From Brienomyrus brachyistius (taxonomy: Eukaryota; Chordata; Actinopteri; Osteoglossiformes; Mormyridae), in assembly GCF_023856365.1 (NCBI RefSeq), contig NC_064540.1, positions 1,921,501-1,985,500 on the forward strand: a stretch of DNA of 64,000 bases, written 5' to 3'. A program made the translations under genes and the position numbers. Below are positions 48,434 to 59,478 of this stretch, piece after piece. The notes under the pieces are model-generated. The model was not told the DNA's origin, ran no database searches, and saw nothing but the letters and a program-made list of their open reading frames with translations. Within the stretch, counting starts at the first letter, position 1. Every line of letters starts with the position of its first letter.

Positions 48434-48830
48434 TACAGAACTATGCAAAAGTCTTAGGTAGAGAAAGTGATACTTAAATGATCTTCATGTTGGTGTAAAA
48501 TTATGACGTTATGTCTGTGGAAGTCTGTCAGCTGTATTTAAAGCAACCATCCAATACACCCGGGTGTTTTTGACTGGACCGCCAACCCCTACCTGGTTCG
48601 GCTAATCAATACTTCATTAATTTATTTAACTAATTAAGTTAATTAATTAAATGAGTTGATGGTGAAATTCCACAAATACACAGATCGACTGGGGTGCCCC
48701 TGAGGAGATGTTTGGGAGCTGAAGCGATGTTCACCTGACCATCCAACATGACGTCAGTAACTTTTTGGAGAATAGAAGGAATTGCTGTTAATTCTGTTCA
48801 TTTGCATACGTTATAATGTTAAACTAAGTT
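48434..48830 (+). repeat. ~400-bp dispersed repeat, copy B
   Basis: Plus-strand partner of 31601-32024, with blocks in the same order: TACAGAACTATGCAAAAGTC, GCAACCATCCAA, AACTAATTAAGTTAATTAAT, GGGTGCCCCTGAGGAGATGT and TTCATTTGCATACG. A T18 run follows at 48831. Both copies end at about the same internal points, which suggests that the repeat unit is nearly complete in each. Confidence 0.8.
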
Positions 48831-49781
48831 TTTTTTTTTTTTTTATCTGAGCAAATATACACTTACTACCCAGATAATCGTTTTCTTCAACTGCATACAT
48901 GTATACAAAGCATAATTAAAAGCAGAATTTTTCATGGTCAGCTCCTTATAAAATTAGATTAACTGGTATATTATGAATGACTAGCAGATAATGATGAATA
49001 ATTTTAACATAGTCAGCAAAAAAAAAAAGTACGGTTTGAACAAAATGGATTCAAAACCCTGCAAAAGCATAAATCTTGAATCCCTTCTAAACTCGTCTTC
49101 ATATCTAAGGCATGTCTGGGCTGTAACCCGCATCAGTCCATCTGGCTGCTTTCTGTTGACAAGTGACACTGAAGAACCAGCAGGTGTGAATATCGGGATC
49201 TGTCTGTGTGGTTTGCTGTCATGTGAGCTTAATGGAACCAATCAGCGGCTATGCGGATGCGGTTTTTCAGGCAGTCATGTGACCAGCGAGTAGAGCTGGC
49301 AGGAGATGCTCAGCTAATACTCAAACACACTAATATCAATGCATATGGAATTCTGCCCTTGAAACTCGCAATTGCTTGTCAGTTTGCGATAATGCAGAGC
49401 AATGGAGAGAGACAGAGACAGAGAAGCGCGCCCACACGCTATCCTGGGCCGAGCATTAAAGACACGGATTTTTCATTGTCAGGAAGGGACTGCAGATGAT
49501 GCAGAAGGCTGTGCCTGCTGATTTCAGCAGGACGGGGGCAAAGAAAGAGAGAAATCCAACCAGCGACTTCACCCTCTTTTCCTTCACAATACACATTCAG
49601 GACGAGCTTCCGTGCCGAATCTCACTGCTGCTGTAATTTATGGTACAAAAGCAAGAATTCACACGAAATGTCACAGTTGAACAAGGGGAACAGTTGTGAG
49701 TATCACTAAGCTGGAGATGAAGACGTAAAATCAAAATGATGCTCTCATCTCCTGGAGACGAGCTCTATCTTTTGAACCTGA

Positions 49782-49814
<33 letters not shown>

Positions 49815-52800
49815 GCTCATTTGCTCATGAATTCCAGCCTGTTCCTGTTCATAGAACCCAAACCTGGGACGAAAGAGGGGTTTTCATCACGCATATGCAT
49901 AGCCCAGGATCTAGCAGAAGTGCCACATAGGAACGAGGAGGTGTTGCCTCTGGATGAATGACTTGTTCTCCTCTCCAGCCTGGTGTGATGTAGAAAGCCC
50001 TTGTCTAATTACTTACAAATGCCCTTTCATTCAGCCCATTCTTAAAATGTAGCTCTTTCCTTTAACCTTTTAGCAGGTGATGCATAGCAGAGGCCATTCC
50101 CCCCCCCCCCCCGCCCTTCATCTATAACCGCAACGAGAGGGTGAGGAGTAACGGTAGAGGGTCTCCAACTACACTGGAGACCGTGGCCTCGTGGGATTCC
50201 CATGAAAAGGGACGCTCATTCATTTTGCATCGACTGTGGCGCCTTTATTTCCGGATGTATCCATGTTCTTTTGGTTGCCATGGCGTTCCCGGTTCTCCTG
50301 TACTCCTGAAGATTGTTGAGTTTCGCCATGACGCACTGCAAATGCACCCATTAAACTACACGATAGAGCCGGTGCCCATTAAGCCTCCCAGATGTATATG
50401 AGAAATGCTGACAGATTTTCTGTCTATTACCTCGGGTCTCTGAGTGGAGATAGCAGTCATCCTATAAGAGGTTAGGTCCCCACAAGCTATTTTCATATAT
50501 CCTGGATATATTGTTGGCCCCACCCCTCTCATCCAGTGATTGGTGCATTAAAATGAGGCCAACTCATGACATCACCCCTCAGTCGGAGGGCCACGCCCCA
50601 TAGAATGCAAAGCAGCTCCATTTCAACACCCAAGCTTGTGACCTCGAGATAGCAGATTGGCTTTCGCCTGTCGAGGGTGAGGGACAGGTATCTGTCATGG
50701 AGGCGATGACCATTAGCTCCTTGGAGGTTCAATCAGAGGTGACACAGCAGGGTCATAGCAATGCAAGATGAGACTGCTGCCACTTCACTAGCACTGGATA
50801 AGCTCTTCCACGATCTGCCCGGGAAGCAGCTGAAAGACCTTCAGCTGAGACCGACATCCTCTGTTATACACAATCATGACCTTTGAATACTGGCCAGAAG
50901 GTGCCAGCTGCAAGACAGCTGGGCAGAGCCTCTGGACTCCGGCCATGGAACGGGATTTTGTGGCCAAATGGTTTCTTAAAGAACTACAGACCTCCCTGCG
51001 TGAGGTGGGACACGTTAGGTGACACTTCTGGTGAGAAGGTTGCTCCCTCCAACCAGCAAAGTAGCTGCATGGACCCAAAATGAAAAGAAAAGAGAGCTAA
51101 GAGTGACATTCGAGCAGGAGCCCCAGGCTAAATCAGCTTCACATACAAATTGTAACTTAAAATGCTACAAACATGCAGGCCTTCCAAAGGGCAGCAGAAT
51201 AATAAGAAGGTGTTGAGATCCGAGAGTAAAGCGGAGATGTCAGCAGTGGTCAGACATACCTGTACGATCTCCAGTCAGCTACATATAATCAGACTTCCGC
51301 ATTGTATATGTTACTGCATAAATTACCTTCAACTGTGCTCACCAGGATTTTGCCAAAAATATCCTCACCGTGCACAGGTGCCGAGAGGGGGATTAATTAC
51401 TCAAGATAATGAGGTAACGGCGAAGTCGTTGATGGAGAGCTGTGTGTTTTGCCCGCTTCATGTGCACAGATGGACAGTTCCAGGTAATTGAAGGTGTTCG
51501 ATGGCTTATTTCCTCTCAAGCCAGTTGTCTCTGCTGACTGGCTTTTTCACGCTACGAGCCGATGATCTCTGGCACGCAGAAAACCGGGAGACAGTCAGCC
51601 GCTCGCTACACAGCTAGTGGGCGAAAGGCAGCAATAATGAAGCTTGATAATTCGGAGGCAATTTCACACTAACCCGCCCCTAATTGAACAGTCTGTTTGT
51701 TACATTATTTTCACTCCCCCCCCCCCCACCCCCCAACACAACACGCCTTTGGGACTGCAACTGAGAAATGGCATCTTCCATGTCTCATTGAGCATCTTTC
51801 AGCCCGAACTAATCTCGCCAAGCCAAACAGGGAGCGGATCGCACCAGGCGCCCAACTGTTTGCTTGACAGGGAGAGAAGATGAGCGTCCATTTAAGCCGA
51901 TTGTGCGTTTCACCCAAGTTCATCCCGCTCCATTAGACGCAGAATGTCGAGAGGAGCATCCGTACACGTCGCAGCTGGTCCAAGATGGCCGCTCGTTTTT
52001 TTTTTTTAATACGCCATCACACAAAGTGATCCTCCCACACGAGGCCTCGTGCTCTCTCTCTTCGGGCGATCGCAGGGCGCTACGTGGTCCGCTCCCTGTC
52101 ACCACCCCATGTTCGTCAGTCCTAATTACTGTTCCACTAATTGGGAAATGACATGGTATTAATCAGCGACAAGGAGAGGGGTTGAGCAAGTCGGGGAAAC
52201 AGTTAATTGGGCCACTGATTGGCTGAGACTAATTGGGTGAGTTCTGCATTGACAGGGAAGAAGAGGCCCTAGTGCAGCAGCCCAGCTCTCCTCAGCTGTG
52301 GCACAGCACCACCAATTAAAACACACGCCCCCCCCCATAATCGTGGGTGTGCGTTTTCAGAAGTTTTCTTCATATGCTAATTGCCCTCCTTTTAAAAATG
52401 ATGAGAAGAGAAGATATTTGGAGTTTTAAAGAAATAAACTGATCCTTATTACAGACAGTATTTATTGTGTTTTACATTTTTTTCTTTCATGCTTTATGCA
52501 AATGACTGAGTTATATATTCAGTCTGAAGCTATGGAATCGCCTTAACAAAAAGTCATGATTTGTATATAAATAGTTCAACTGAGCACTTGGTTCTTTGAA
52601 ATAAAATGTGAGGAGTTGAGTGCATATAAGCAAATATGATGACCTACAACTGAATTTACAGCAAGCGAGCAAGTGGACGCCTCCACAATGCATGGCCTTT
52701 GCCTGCTCAGGAAAACAGCAATTTTCTTCATCTAAGCAACGTTCTGAAAAAGAAAGTATCATCAAACAGAACTTTGGTTATAAAAGGGAGGCTGTTATGA

Positions 52801-52887
52801 GGCGGGAGCCAATTCTGCAGAGTTTGAGGGGGTTTTACTCAATGAAATATGCAACGGCATCACACAAGCCTGCGTGTTACATATTTT
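48831..52887. other. Non-coding stretch
   Basis: Includes the T10-G20 junction at 49783, a C12 run at 50099 and a C12 run at 51716. A minus-strand open frame at 50788-51078 and the sequence around it (50530-51080) look non-repetitive but show no domain or splice sites that I trust. Confidence 0.45.
49783..49812 (+). repeat. T10-G20 homopolymer junction
   Basis: Ten T followed directly by twenty G, the longest G run in the window. Confidence 0.9.
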
Positions 52888-53045
52888 ATCCATTCATCTT
52901 CCAACCGCTTACCCTGGACAGAGTTGCAAGTTGCAGAGGCCTAGAACTGATTGATCACTGGCTGGGGATGGACCCTGGACATGATGCCAGTCCATCACAG
53001 GGCATACATACACAATGGGCATTTTAGAGATACCAATTCACCAAG
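52888..53045 (-). mobile_element. Decayed SINE 3' half
   Basis: TTATCCATTCATCTTCCAAC, CGCTTACCCTGGAC, GGGGATGGACCCTGGACATG and CCAGTCCATCACAGGGCATA match the tail half of the SINE at 18588 with many changes. Orientation is minus; the head is missing. Confidence 0.6.
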
Positions 53046-53850
53046 CTACACCTTTCAACTGTAGAGGAAAAGCAAGAAATGTATACAGTAAAAACCATGT
53101 ATGTAGGTAAGATTGCAATAATGCTGTTTTTACCCCAGAAATCACATGATATATGGTCGGGCACAGCCTGAGCAGAACACATTTACACATGTTTATATTT
53201 AAACGCCATTTCTGTGCATCACAAGCACATTAATGTGCGTGCAAACACATTTATTTTCAAAGCTGATATTTAATTACGCCCAGCATGGCGATTCATCAAT
53301 GACATCATGAAATACTCCGCTTAACAGAGGACATGCTTTTAACATAGTATAATAGTTAATTGTATTTGCTTTAATGTTTGATGGTGTTTAGTGATGGAAC
53401 CACCATTGCTGATGTTGCATAAGGGATATTTTGAGAGCTGGATGTTTAAAAAGCTCCCTTTCGGCAAAAGATTGGTCCATAAAGACCAGCATCTTATGTC
53501 ACCAAAACCTGCACACTAATTCATCCAGCATCTTATTTGTTTAGTTATTTATATAAGTTCCAGATGATCAGGTTAATATTTATTTCTCTCTTATTTAATC
53601 TTGTTTTTATTACTCTCGCACAGCTTTTCTTGTATGTAAATTTAATGTAAATGCTTCTTTGCTTCATGCAATTTCAATTTTCGAAAGGATTCACAGGGAA
53701 GCTCAACTTTCGGGAAGCAGGGATTTTGGGATTTTTTTTTTTATGGTTCACAAGTGGATGGCTGAACAAGCACCTTCTCCGGATTTCTGTGACCTGTGTG
53801 ACACCACATAGTCGAACACATGGTCTTCTCCTCCTCTTCCTCCTGTGTAG
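53046..53850. other. AT-rich non-coding stretch
   Basis: Leads into a pyrimidine-rich tract before 53850. No exon is recognised upstream. Confidence 0.5.
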
Positions 53851-54031
53851 GACAGGACACATTACTCAACACCATTTCAGCTGTAGACTCCCCATCACCA
53901 ACTGCATCTCTCAGCGATACAACTCCCGTTCCCGGATCGCGAACACCGATGATGAACGGCTCTCATCGTAACACATCTCACCATCTCTCCTTCCCGTTTA
54001 TCCGGCGGCCTGGGACGACGCCGGTATTAAT
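53851..54031 (+). CDS. Weak candidate internal exon, Ser/Thr/Pro-rich
   Basis: A strong acceptor-like tract (TCTTCTCCTCCTCTTCCTCC then TGTGTAG) ends at 53850, and a donor-like T|GTGAGTGG follows at 54032. The 181 bases between are open in one frame only (phase 1 in, phase 2 out), giving a Ser/Thr/Pro-rich peptide that contains SAVDSPSPTASLSDTTPVPG followed by SRTPMMNGSHRNTSHH. I do not recognise it. Such polar low-complexity peptides occur in disordered parts of nuclear and cytoplasmic proteins but also by chance. No partner exon was found, and the strand is opposite to that of the exon at 23235-23288, so it would belong to a different gene. Confidence 0.2.
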
Positions 54032-56429
54032 GTGAGTGGAAACACGGGTCAACACACAACACTGAGGCTCAGGAGTGAAGGAGACTTTCGGGAGTAAATA
54101 CAGATGGAAGAAAGAGGCATAGATTTATGACTCAGGTTTCACTAGGCAGCGAAATGAAAGGTCAGAGTCTCACGACGTACTTTCCAAGCGGCTGGGAACG
54201 TGAACGGCTGTAAGTATTCCTGGACACAATTAACCTTCTGCGTCTTCTTGGGGGGGGGGTGGGGTGGGGCGGGGGGGTAAGGTGTTGAAAAGCAGCAGAC
54301 GGGGCTTGTCAGGGCGAGTTTTCTCCGCACATTATTAAGTCTTCCAGCGTGTTCCTGCAGCCACCGGGCGCCTTCTACCTCATTTCCCATTTCTCCCTGC
54401 CTAATTTATCGGCCAAGTTCACTCCTTTGTACAGATTTTACTCGCCAGGTTTCCCGATTCCTTATTTTATTAAAAAAAAAAAAAAAAAAACACGCACTGG
54501 GCTAATTTTAAAGCGTCGAAATGATTAAAATATCCAGTAATACATGTTAAAGTTAGCTGAACACATACATACATGCGACAAGAGACCAGTATGTGGCAGC
54601 AACCAGTAACAAGCTTGGAACAGGCTGCATAACAGTAGCCCATTTTCCAGATTGTATGTTGGTCGTTAAACAGTTCAGCTTTGTTGATACTGCTCATCTC
54701 GTACAGTCATTACGGTAGCAGAGCAGTTTACCTATGTAATGGCATAATCAGTGAATATAAGAATGAGGATTACAAAAAGGGTGCAAGGGTGCAAATTAGT
54801 ATGGTAGCATGCAATGTACCTGAAACCACAACTGAATGACAGAGTCGTGGGTCACTTATTCCTTTACGTACTTATCTTCCCTCTGGTTTCTCAGCAAATC
54901 TATGCCGGCCCTTTTTGATTTGTTGAGGCGTTTTACAGACCCCTTTGCTTACAAGCTCTTTGCCCTGAACGTCCTCTCATGCGAAGGTCCTTTGCACCCG
55001 GATCCCATCTGTGTGCGTCTGCTGCATGCCGGATCGCAGACATCCCAAAATGCACAGCCAGAGCAATTAAACGCCTTGTGTATTTTTAGGCAGCCTAATT
55101 GCCTTCAATTTATTACAACCTGGATAGCGCCTTCTGACGCGGACACCCACAGGTAAAGAAAACAAACTATTTATATACTCGCAGAAATACTCTGCTTTTC
55201 ATAAACAGCATATGGAATTAAACTGAAGGAAAATTGTTTTATTTTGTTCTTTTGTTTTTGGGATTAGCTCAGTCACTCCAGGATAGCACAGTCCACTCGC
55301 TAATTGGTAGTGATGGGAGAGACACAACTTCAAATACCACAGTAGGGGGTTCACTACTACCGTCAATTACTGATTGGTTTTACCCATTTCCCACTGGCTA
55401 CTTTACTGGCTCCCAGTGGGTCAAACCAGCATGTGACGAACAGTAATCGTAACCATGGTGAGTTTTGGAAGCTCATTTTCCTGTTACTCTTAATCGAGTT
55501 AGTACCCAGTCTTACTTTCCACTCATCCAGACACGGTAAATGACCACCTTGAAATTCTGCTAATGAGATACATTCCTCAGACTTCGAAGAAGCAGAGTTA
55601 TGCAGTTAGATACCCAGGAGCAGAACTCCCGCTGCGTAAGAGTTTCTGTATGACAGGGGGCCCTTTGCACAGTGGGACCAGTCAGTGCGTTGGATGGCCT
55701 GAATGATGCGTTCAAATGGCCAGTGAAAATGTCAAAATGATATCGACTGAGCACATAGAAACCTGAATTGGCAACATCTGTAGCCTCATTAAAAGTCAGA
55801 AACTGAAACAAGAATCGCACCATTAACTTTGCAGGGGATCAAACATCAATGCAAGTGAAAATCCAGGATTCAAGACTTTCTCTCGGCTTCAGCTCCACCA
55901 GGATTATGCCACCCAATCCCATTTCCATACATTTCATATGACGGCTCTTATGCAATAATAATGTTTACTGTTCAGGGTCTTACACTGAGCTTTCAGTTGT
56001 GCTGGGTATCTAGCTAGTAGGTAATGATCTTCCAGTTCGTCTCCCCGGATGGTCAAGGTTCTCCTCAGAGTGAATAAAGCTTCCCTACGATACCATGGAT
56101 TCTGATGTTGCTTTCTCCCACTAGCTTGCTTCAGCCAAGGCATAAGCAAAAAAGGTGTAGGTTTGTAAAGCCGGCTGCTAAGACTAGTTCATAGATATTT
56201 GTGTTGCAGGCCATTTAGAGGTGAGAACCTGGAACTAAGGGTGGTGTAAATGCAGTACTGCAGGAAAAATGAAAGTACTGCAGTGACCTTACTTTGCTGC
56301 TTCTGGGCTAACAGCTGCTTGTGTTAAATTGCCAAAAGGTAAGTGAACCAGCACTTGCCTGGTACAGAATTTCCTTAGGAAGCACAATCATAGGGGCTGC
56401 TGTACAGCGTGGCAGCTCAGCTGCAGTCC
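54032..56429. other. Non-coding stretch
   Basis: A G-rich patch (54250-54277), a run of 20 A (54471-54490), and an AT-rich unique block at 54960-55150 that includes homeodomain-type words (CCTAATTGCC, CAATTTATTA). No exon can be supported. Confidence 0.45.
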
Positions 56430-56690
56430 ATGCTCACCTACCCACCCAGCGGGCAACTTACAGATGCCAGTTTGCCTAACCATCTGTTTTTGGAGTCCAG
56501 CAGGGAACAGACATCTGCAGAGGATTCCCACAGTGAACAGAAAGATCATGCAAACTACATACAAACACACAGAGAGGACATGAGATCCAAACCCACAGTT
56601 ATGGAGGTGCAAGATGGCAGCCCTATAAAGTTGCATCCAGTTCATCCACACGCACATCAGAATCTCAGTGAGGTCAGCCCTCAAATGCCA
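56430..56690 (-). mobile_element. Decayed SINE remnant
   Basis: TTTTTGGAGTCCAGCAGGGA, CATGCAAACTACATACAAAC and ATGAGATCCAAACCCACAG follow the order of the middle of the SINE (the minus-strand body GTTTGCATGTTCTCC region to the B-box region). Strongly diverged; orientation minus. Confidence 0.45.
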
Positions 56691-56938
56691 AATGATGACA
56701 TTGACCGTTCAAAGATGTAGTACTGAACGCACGAGATGAGAGTGGCACCTGTGCCCTGAGACGGCTGTCTTGAATCTTACATACAGACGGCGAAACCCAA
56801 ATAGTAACTCAGAATTTGTCTGCAGCTGAAATTCAGCGTGTTACCACTAGGACAAGTTTAGCGAAACATCCTTCTTTTCTGAGCGTCAAAGCATACAAAT
56901 AAGATGCTTATTGTGTCAATGAGTTAATGTGTTGACCT
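56691..56938. other. Non-coding spacer
   Basis: No feature recognised. Confidence 0.5.
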
Positions 56939-57105
56939 CAGAGGTGGAGATTTCAGGTCCAGAAAGTACAAATCCAGTCCAGGATTTTGTTTCAACCAAC
57001 CAGTTAAGCACACTGTGACTTGTGACTCTTCATGCTCAGCTGGTCGGTGCAAACAAAACCCTGGTCTGGATTTCTAGCCTCTGGACCTGAAATGTCCAAA
57101 ACAGC
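56939..57105. mobile_element. Palindromic foldback element (hAT-like)
   Basis: The left arm CAGAGGTGGAGATTTCAGGT then CCAGAAAGTACAAATCCAGT pairs with the right arm, whose reverse complement reads GGACATTTCAGGTCCAGAGG then CTAGAAATCCAGACCAGGGT. The two arms meet near the middle (around 57020), so the whole element is one long imperfect inverted repeat. CAGAGGTGG is a typical hAT-type end. A right-hand CAG end is present (CCAAAACAG), but I could not find a clean 8-bp target duplication. Non-coding. Confidence 0.75.
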
Positions 57106-57865
57106 TAGTAGCAAATAGGATGAGGATGTCAAGCTTTATTATATTTACATTCATATCACTTCATGCAATACATTTGATTTGTGAATTCACATCCATAATT
57201 CTTCTCAAGACGTCAAAATACAAAGACCCATTACAATCCAGTAACAGCAAGAGAAGGAATCAGGACTGTTACAGACTTTATGTATTTTTTTATTTCTTAA
57301 CACTCCAATATGAATATACTAATGTACCTGGAAAACACATTTCACTCTCATCACTGAGAATGACACCGATTCTTCCCTCATGCACACACATCCTTTCCTA
57401 ACCTCTATGCAGTCTCAGCAGAATACGAATGCAAACGGCAGCTGGAGTCCAAGTGGTTCTTAACCAGAATGGCCGGGCCCAGGGTGACGCAAGGTGACGC
57501 AGGGTTACGCAGAGGACGCCGACCCCATCCCCGGCTTCCCATCAGCATCTCCGTGATGAATCGCCCCAGCGCTGCACGCTCCCGCAGCCTTGTCGACGAC
57601 CAGCAGGAGCGGCCGTACCTACGCAATCAGCCGACGTCCTTCATCTGGCCGCTCTTGATCATCCTTCCTGCGATGGCCCGCACGCTTCTGGGTGTCCTTC
57701 CAGAGAACATTCCGAGGGTATCAGCAGAACGGTGTGGGCAGAGCCTGTCACCGCGCTGTTATCACAGCACAAAAGACAAAGCCAAGAATTCCAGGGTTAC
57801 TGAAAGCACCATACTTCAATTTGAGGACCACGGAACACGACCAGGGGCAGCAGATAGTAAAAGTG
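57106..57865. other. Non-coding stretch
   Basis: A short imperfect tandem of about 10 bp (GGTGACGCA) at 57482-57512 in a CpG-rich patch (57460-57720). An open frame at 57469-57870 (plus, 133 codons) shows no domain. Confidence 0.45.
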
Positions 57866-57985
57866 ATTAAGGGCATGCGCTTATAGCCGGAAGGTTGTTG
57901 GCTCAATTCCCAATGAGGGGACCAGTTTTTGGGGAGGGTGCCTGATCTATATCGCTACATCAACATACGCGGCTCCATAGACTGT
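57866..57985 (+). mobile_element. SINE-like head fragment
   Basis: TTATAGCCGGAAGGTTGTTG followed by GCTCAATTCCC is the same tRNA-like B-box region as at 44785, in plus orientation. The distal part is diverged. Confidence 0.5.
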
Positions 57986-59287
57986 AAATCTTTTCTTGGA
58001 TAAAAGCACAACAAAGTAACTAAGCAATCTTATTAAGAAGCACGACTGGTTCGCCCTCACATATTGAGAAAAGGGCGAAAGATATGGCAGCGTTACCGGG
58101 GCGCCAGGAGGCCGGGGGGGGGGGGGGGGGGCAGAGATGTAAACATTGGCGAGATGAAAACACAGATGGCTCAGCTCCAGCCTGCGAGGCCAAACAGCTA
58201 AAAGCAGAGCAAACTGCCATGTGTCACATGTGCCGTTTGTGGAATCAATGAAAACAAAGGGGAGTTTCACACAATAGCATATGCACAAAGTGGGCCCTCT
58301 AACGCAGTGTTAATTTATTCACTTACACATCACAAGGCACTGTATCATACCACATGTACGAGGTAATAAAGATCCACGGAGGTTCAGAGGGCTTAACTTC
58401 AGCTTCACGCCTCCAAGTGTAGCTTCTCCTTCCTCAGCTTCGCGCTGCGCGCGTGCGGAGTCTGCATGTCGAGTTGTGCGAGTGCAAGTCTCCTCCCGCA
58501 GCTCAACAGACATGCATTTAGGCTGAAGAGCGTCAGTAACTGTACATCCATAATAGTAAATTGTACATCCGCGCACTGGAACGTTGTTCGGGATGCTCCC
58601 TGCCCTTACGCTTCCTGGGATGTGGCCCCGGCTGACTGCAGCGCTCTGCTGGACAAAAGGATACGGAAGAAGGATGGTTATAAGATAATGTGTAGCGCTA
58701 TGGAATCACCCAAGCGGACGTCAGTCACATGATGCTGCATAGGGCAGCATTCTCTTTGCCGGTCAGCAGGCACTTGTCATCGTCATTGCTGTCACCTACC
58801 TGGACTTTTGGGCACTACATTGGGCCTCCAGTACAGACCAATGTAATTATGTTCCAGATCTTTTAGAGCCCCAGTCACTCAGGGCTCCTTGGATTCATCT
58901 TAACCCCCCCCTTACAGCACCCTTGCAGACATAGCAAATGTGGCTAAGAGTTACTCTTCTTTCAGGCCCTCAATCAGTCCCCCCCCCATCACTTCCTGCT
59001 CTAACCTTTTTCCTTCACAAGGCCGTGATCGTAATCTACACTCCCTAGGCGATTTTCACACACAGCTGAGTGTCCAGACTGGCCTCCTGCTTCTTACCGC
59101 TTTAGCATGTTACGTTTTTGTTAACATTTGCACACCACTCACACAGGCATCCCTAGAGTAGAGCATCATGCCAGCAACTGAAGCTCATAGGTTCTAAACC
59201 CAGGGAACACACAGAAACGACACCACTTTCCACCATTTTAACACACTTTAGGAAAAAGCAACAGGTAAATGTGTTAAATAGATACTG
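57986..59287. other. Non-coding stretch
   Basis: Contains a G18 run at 58114-58131 and a CpG-rich patch near 58430-58520. No exon is supported. Confidence 0.5.
58114..58131 (+). repeat. G18 homopolymer
   Basis: Eighteen consecutive G. Confidence 0.9.
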
Positions 59288-59478
59288 CAGGGCCAATCTT
59301 ATCCGCAAAGGGCCGGTGTGTATGCAGGTTGTTGGGATAACCTTTAGGTCAGCTGTTCAAACCCAGGTGTGAGGACTCTTCACCCAATCAGTCCTCTAAT
59401 TAGTGATCTAATTAGGGAGTTGCAGCAAAAAAACCCACAAACCTAAAAGCCCTTTCCGGATAAGATTGGCCACCTCTG
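59288..59478. mobile_element. Short inverted-repeat element (hAT-like)
   Basis: The left end CAGGGCCAATCTTATCCGCA then AAGGGCC pairs with the right end, whose reverse complement is CAGAGGTGGCCAATCTTATC then CGGAAAGGGC. The left end has lost a few bases relative to the right (CAGGGCC versus CAGAGGTGGCC). The right CAGAGGTGG end matches that of the element at 56939 although the bodies differ. About 190 bp, non-coding. Confidence 0.75.

Noticed and set aside
50788..51078. 96-codon minus-strand open frame
   Set aside because: No domain, no splice context and overlapping plus-strand frames.
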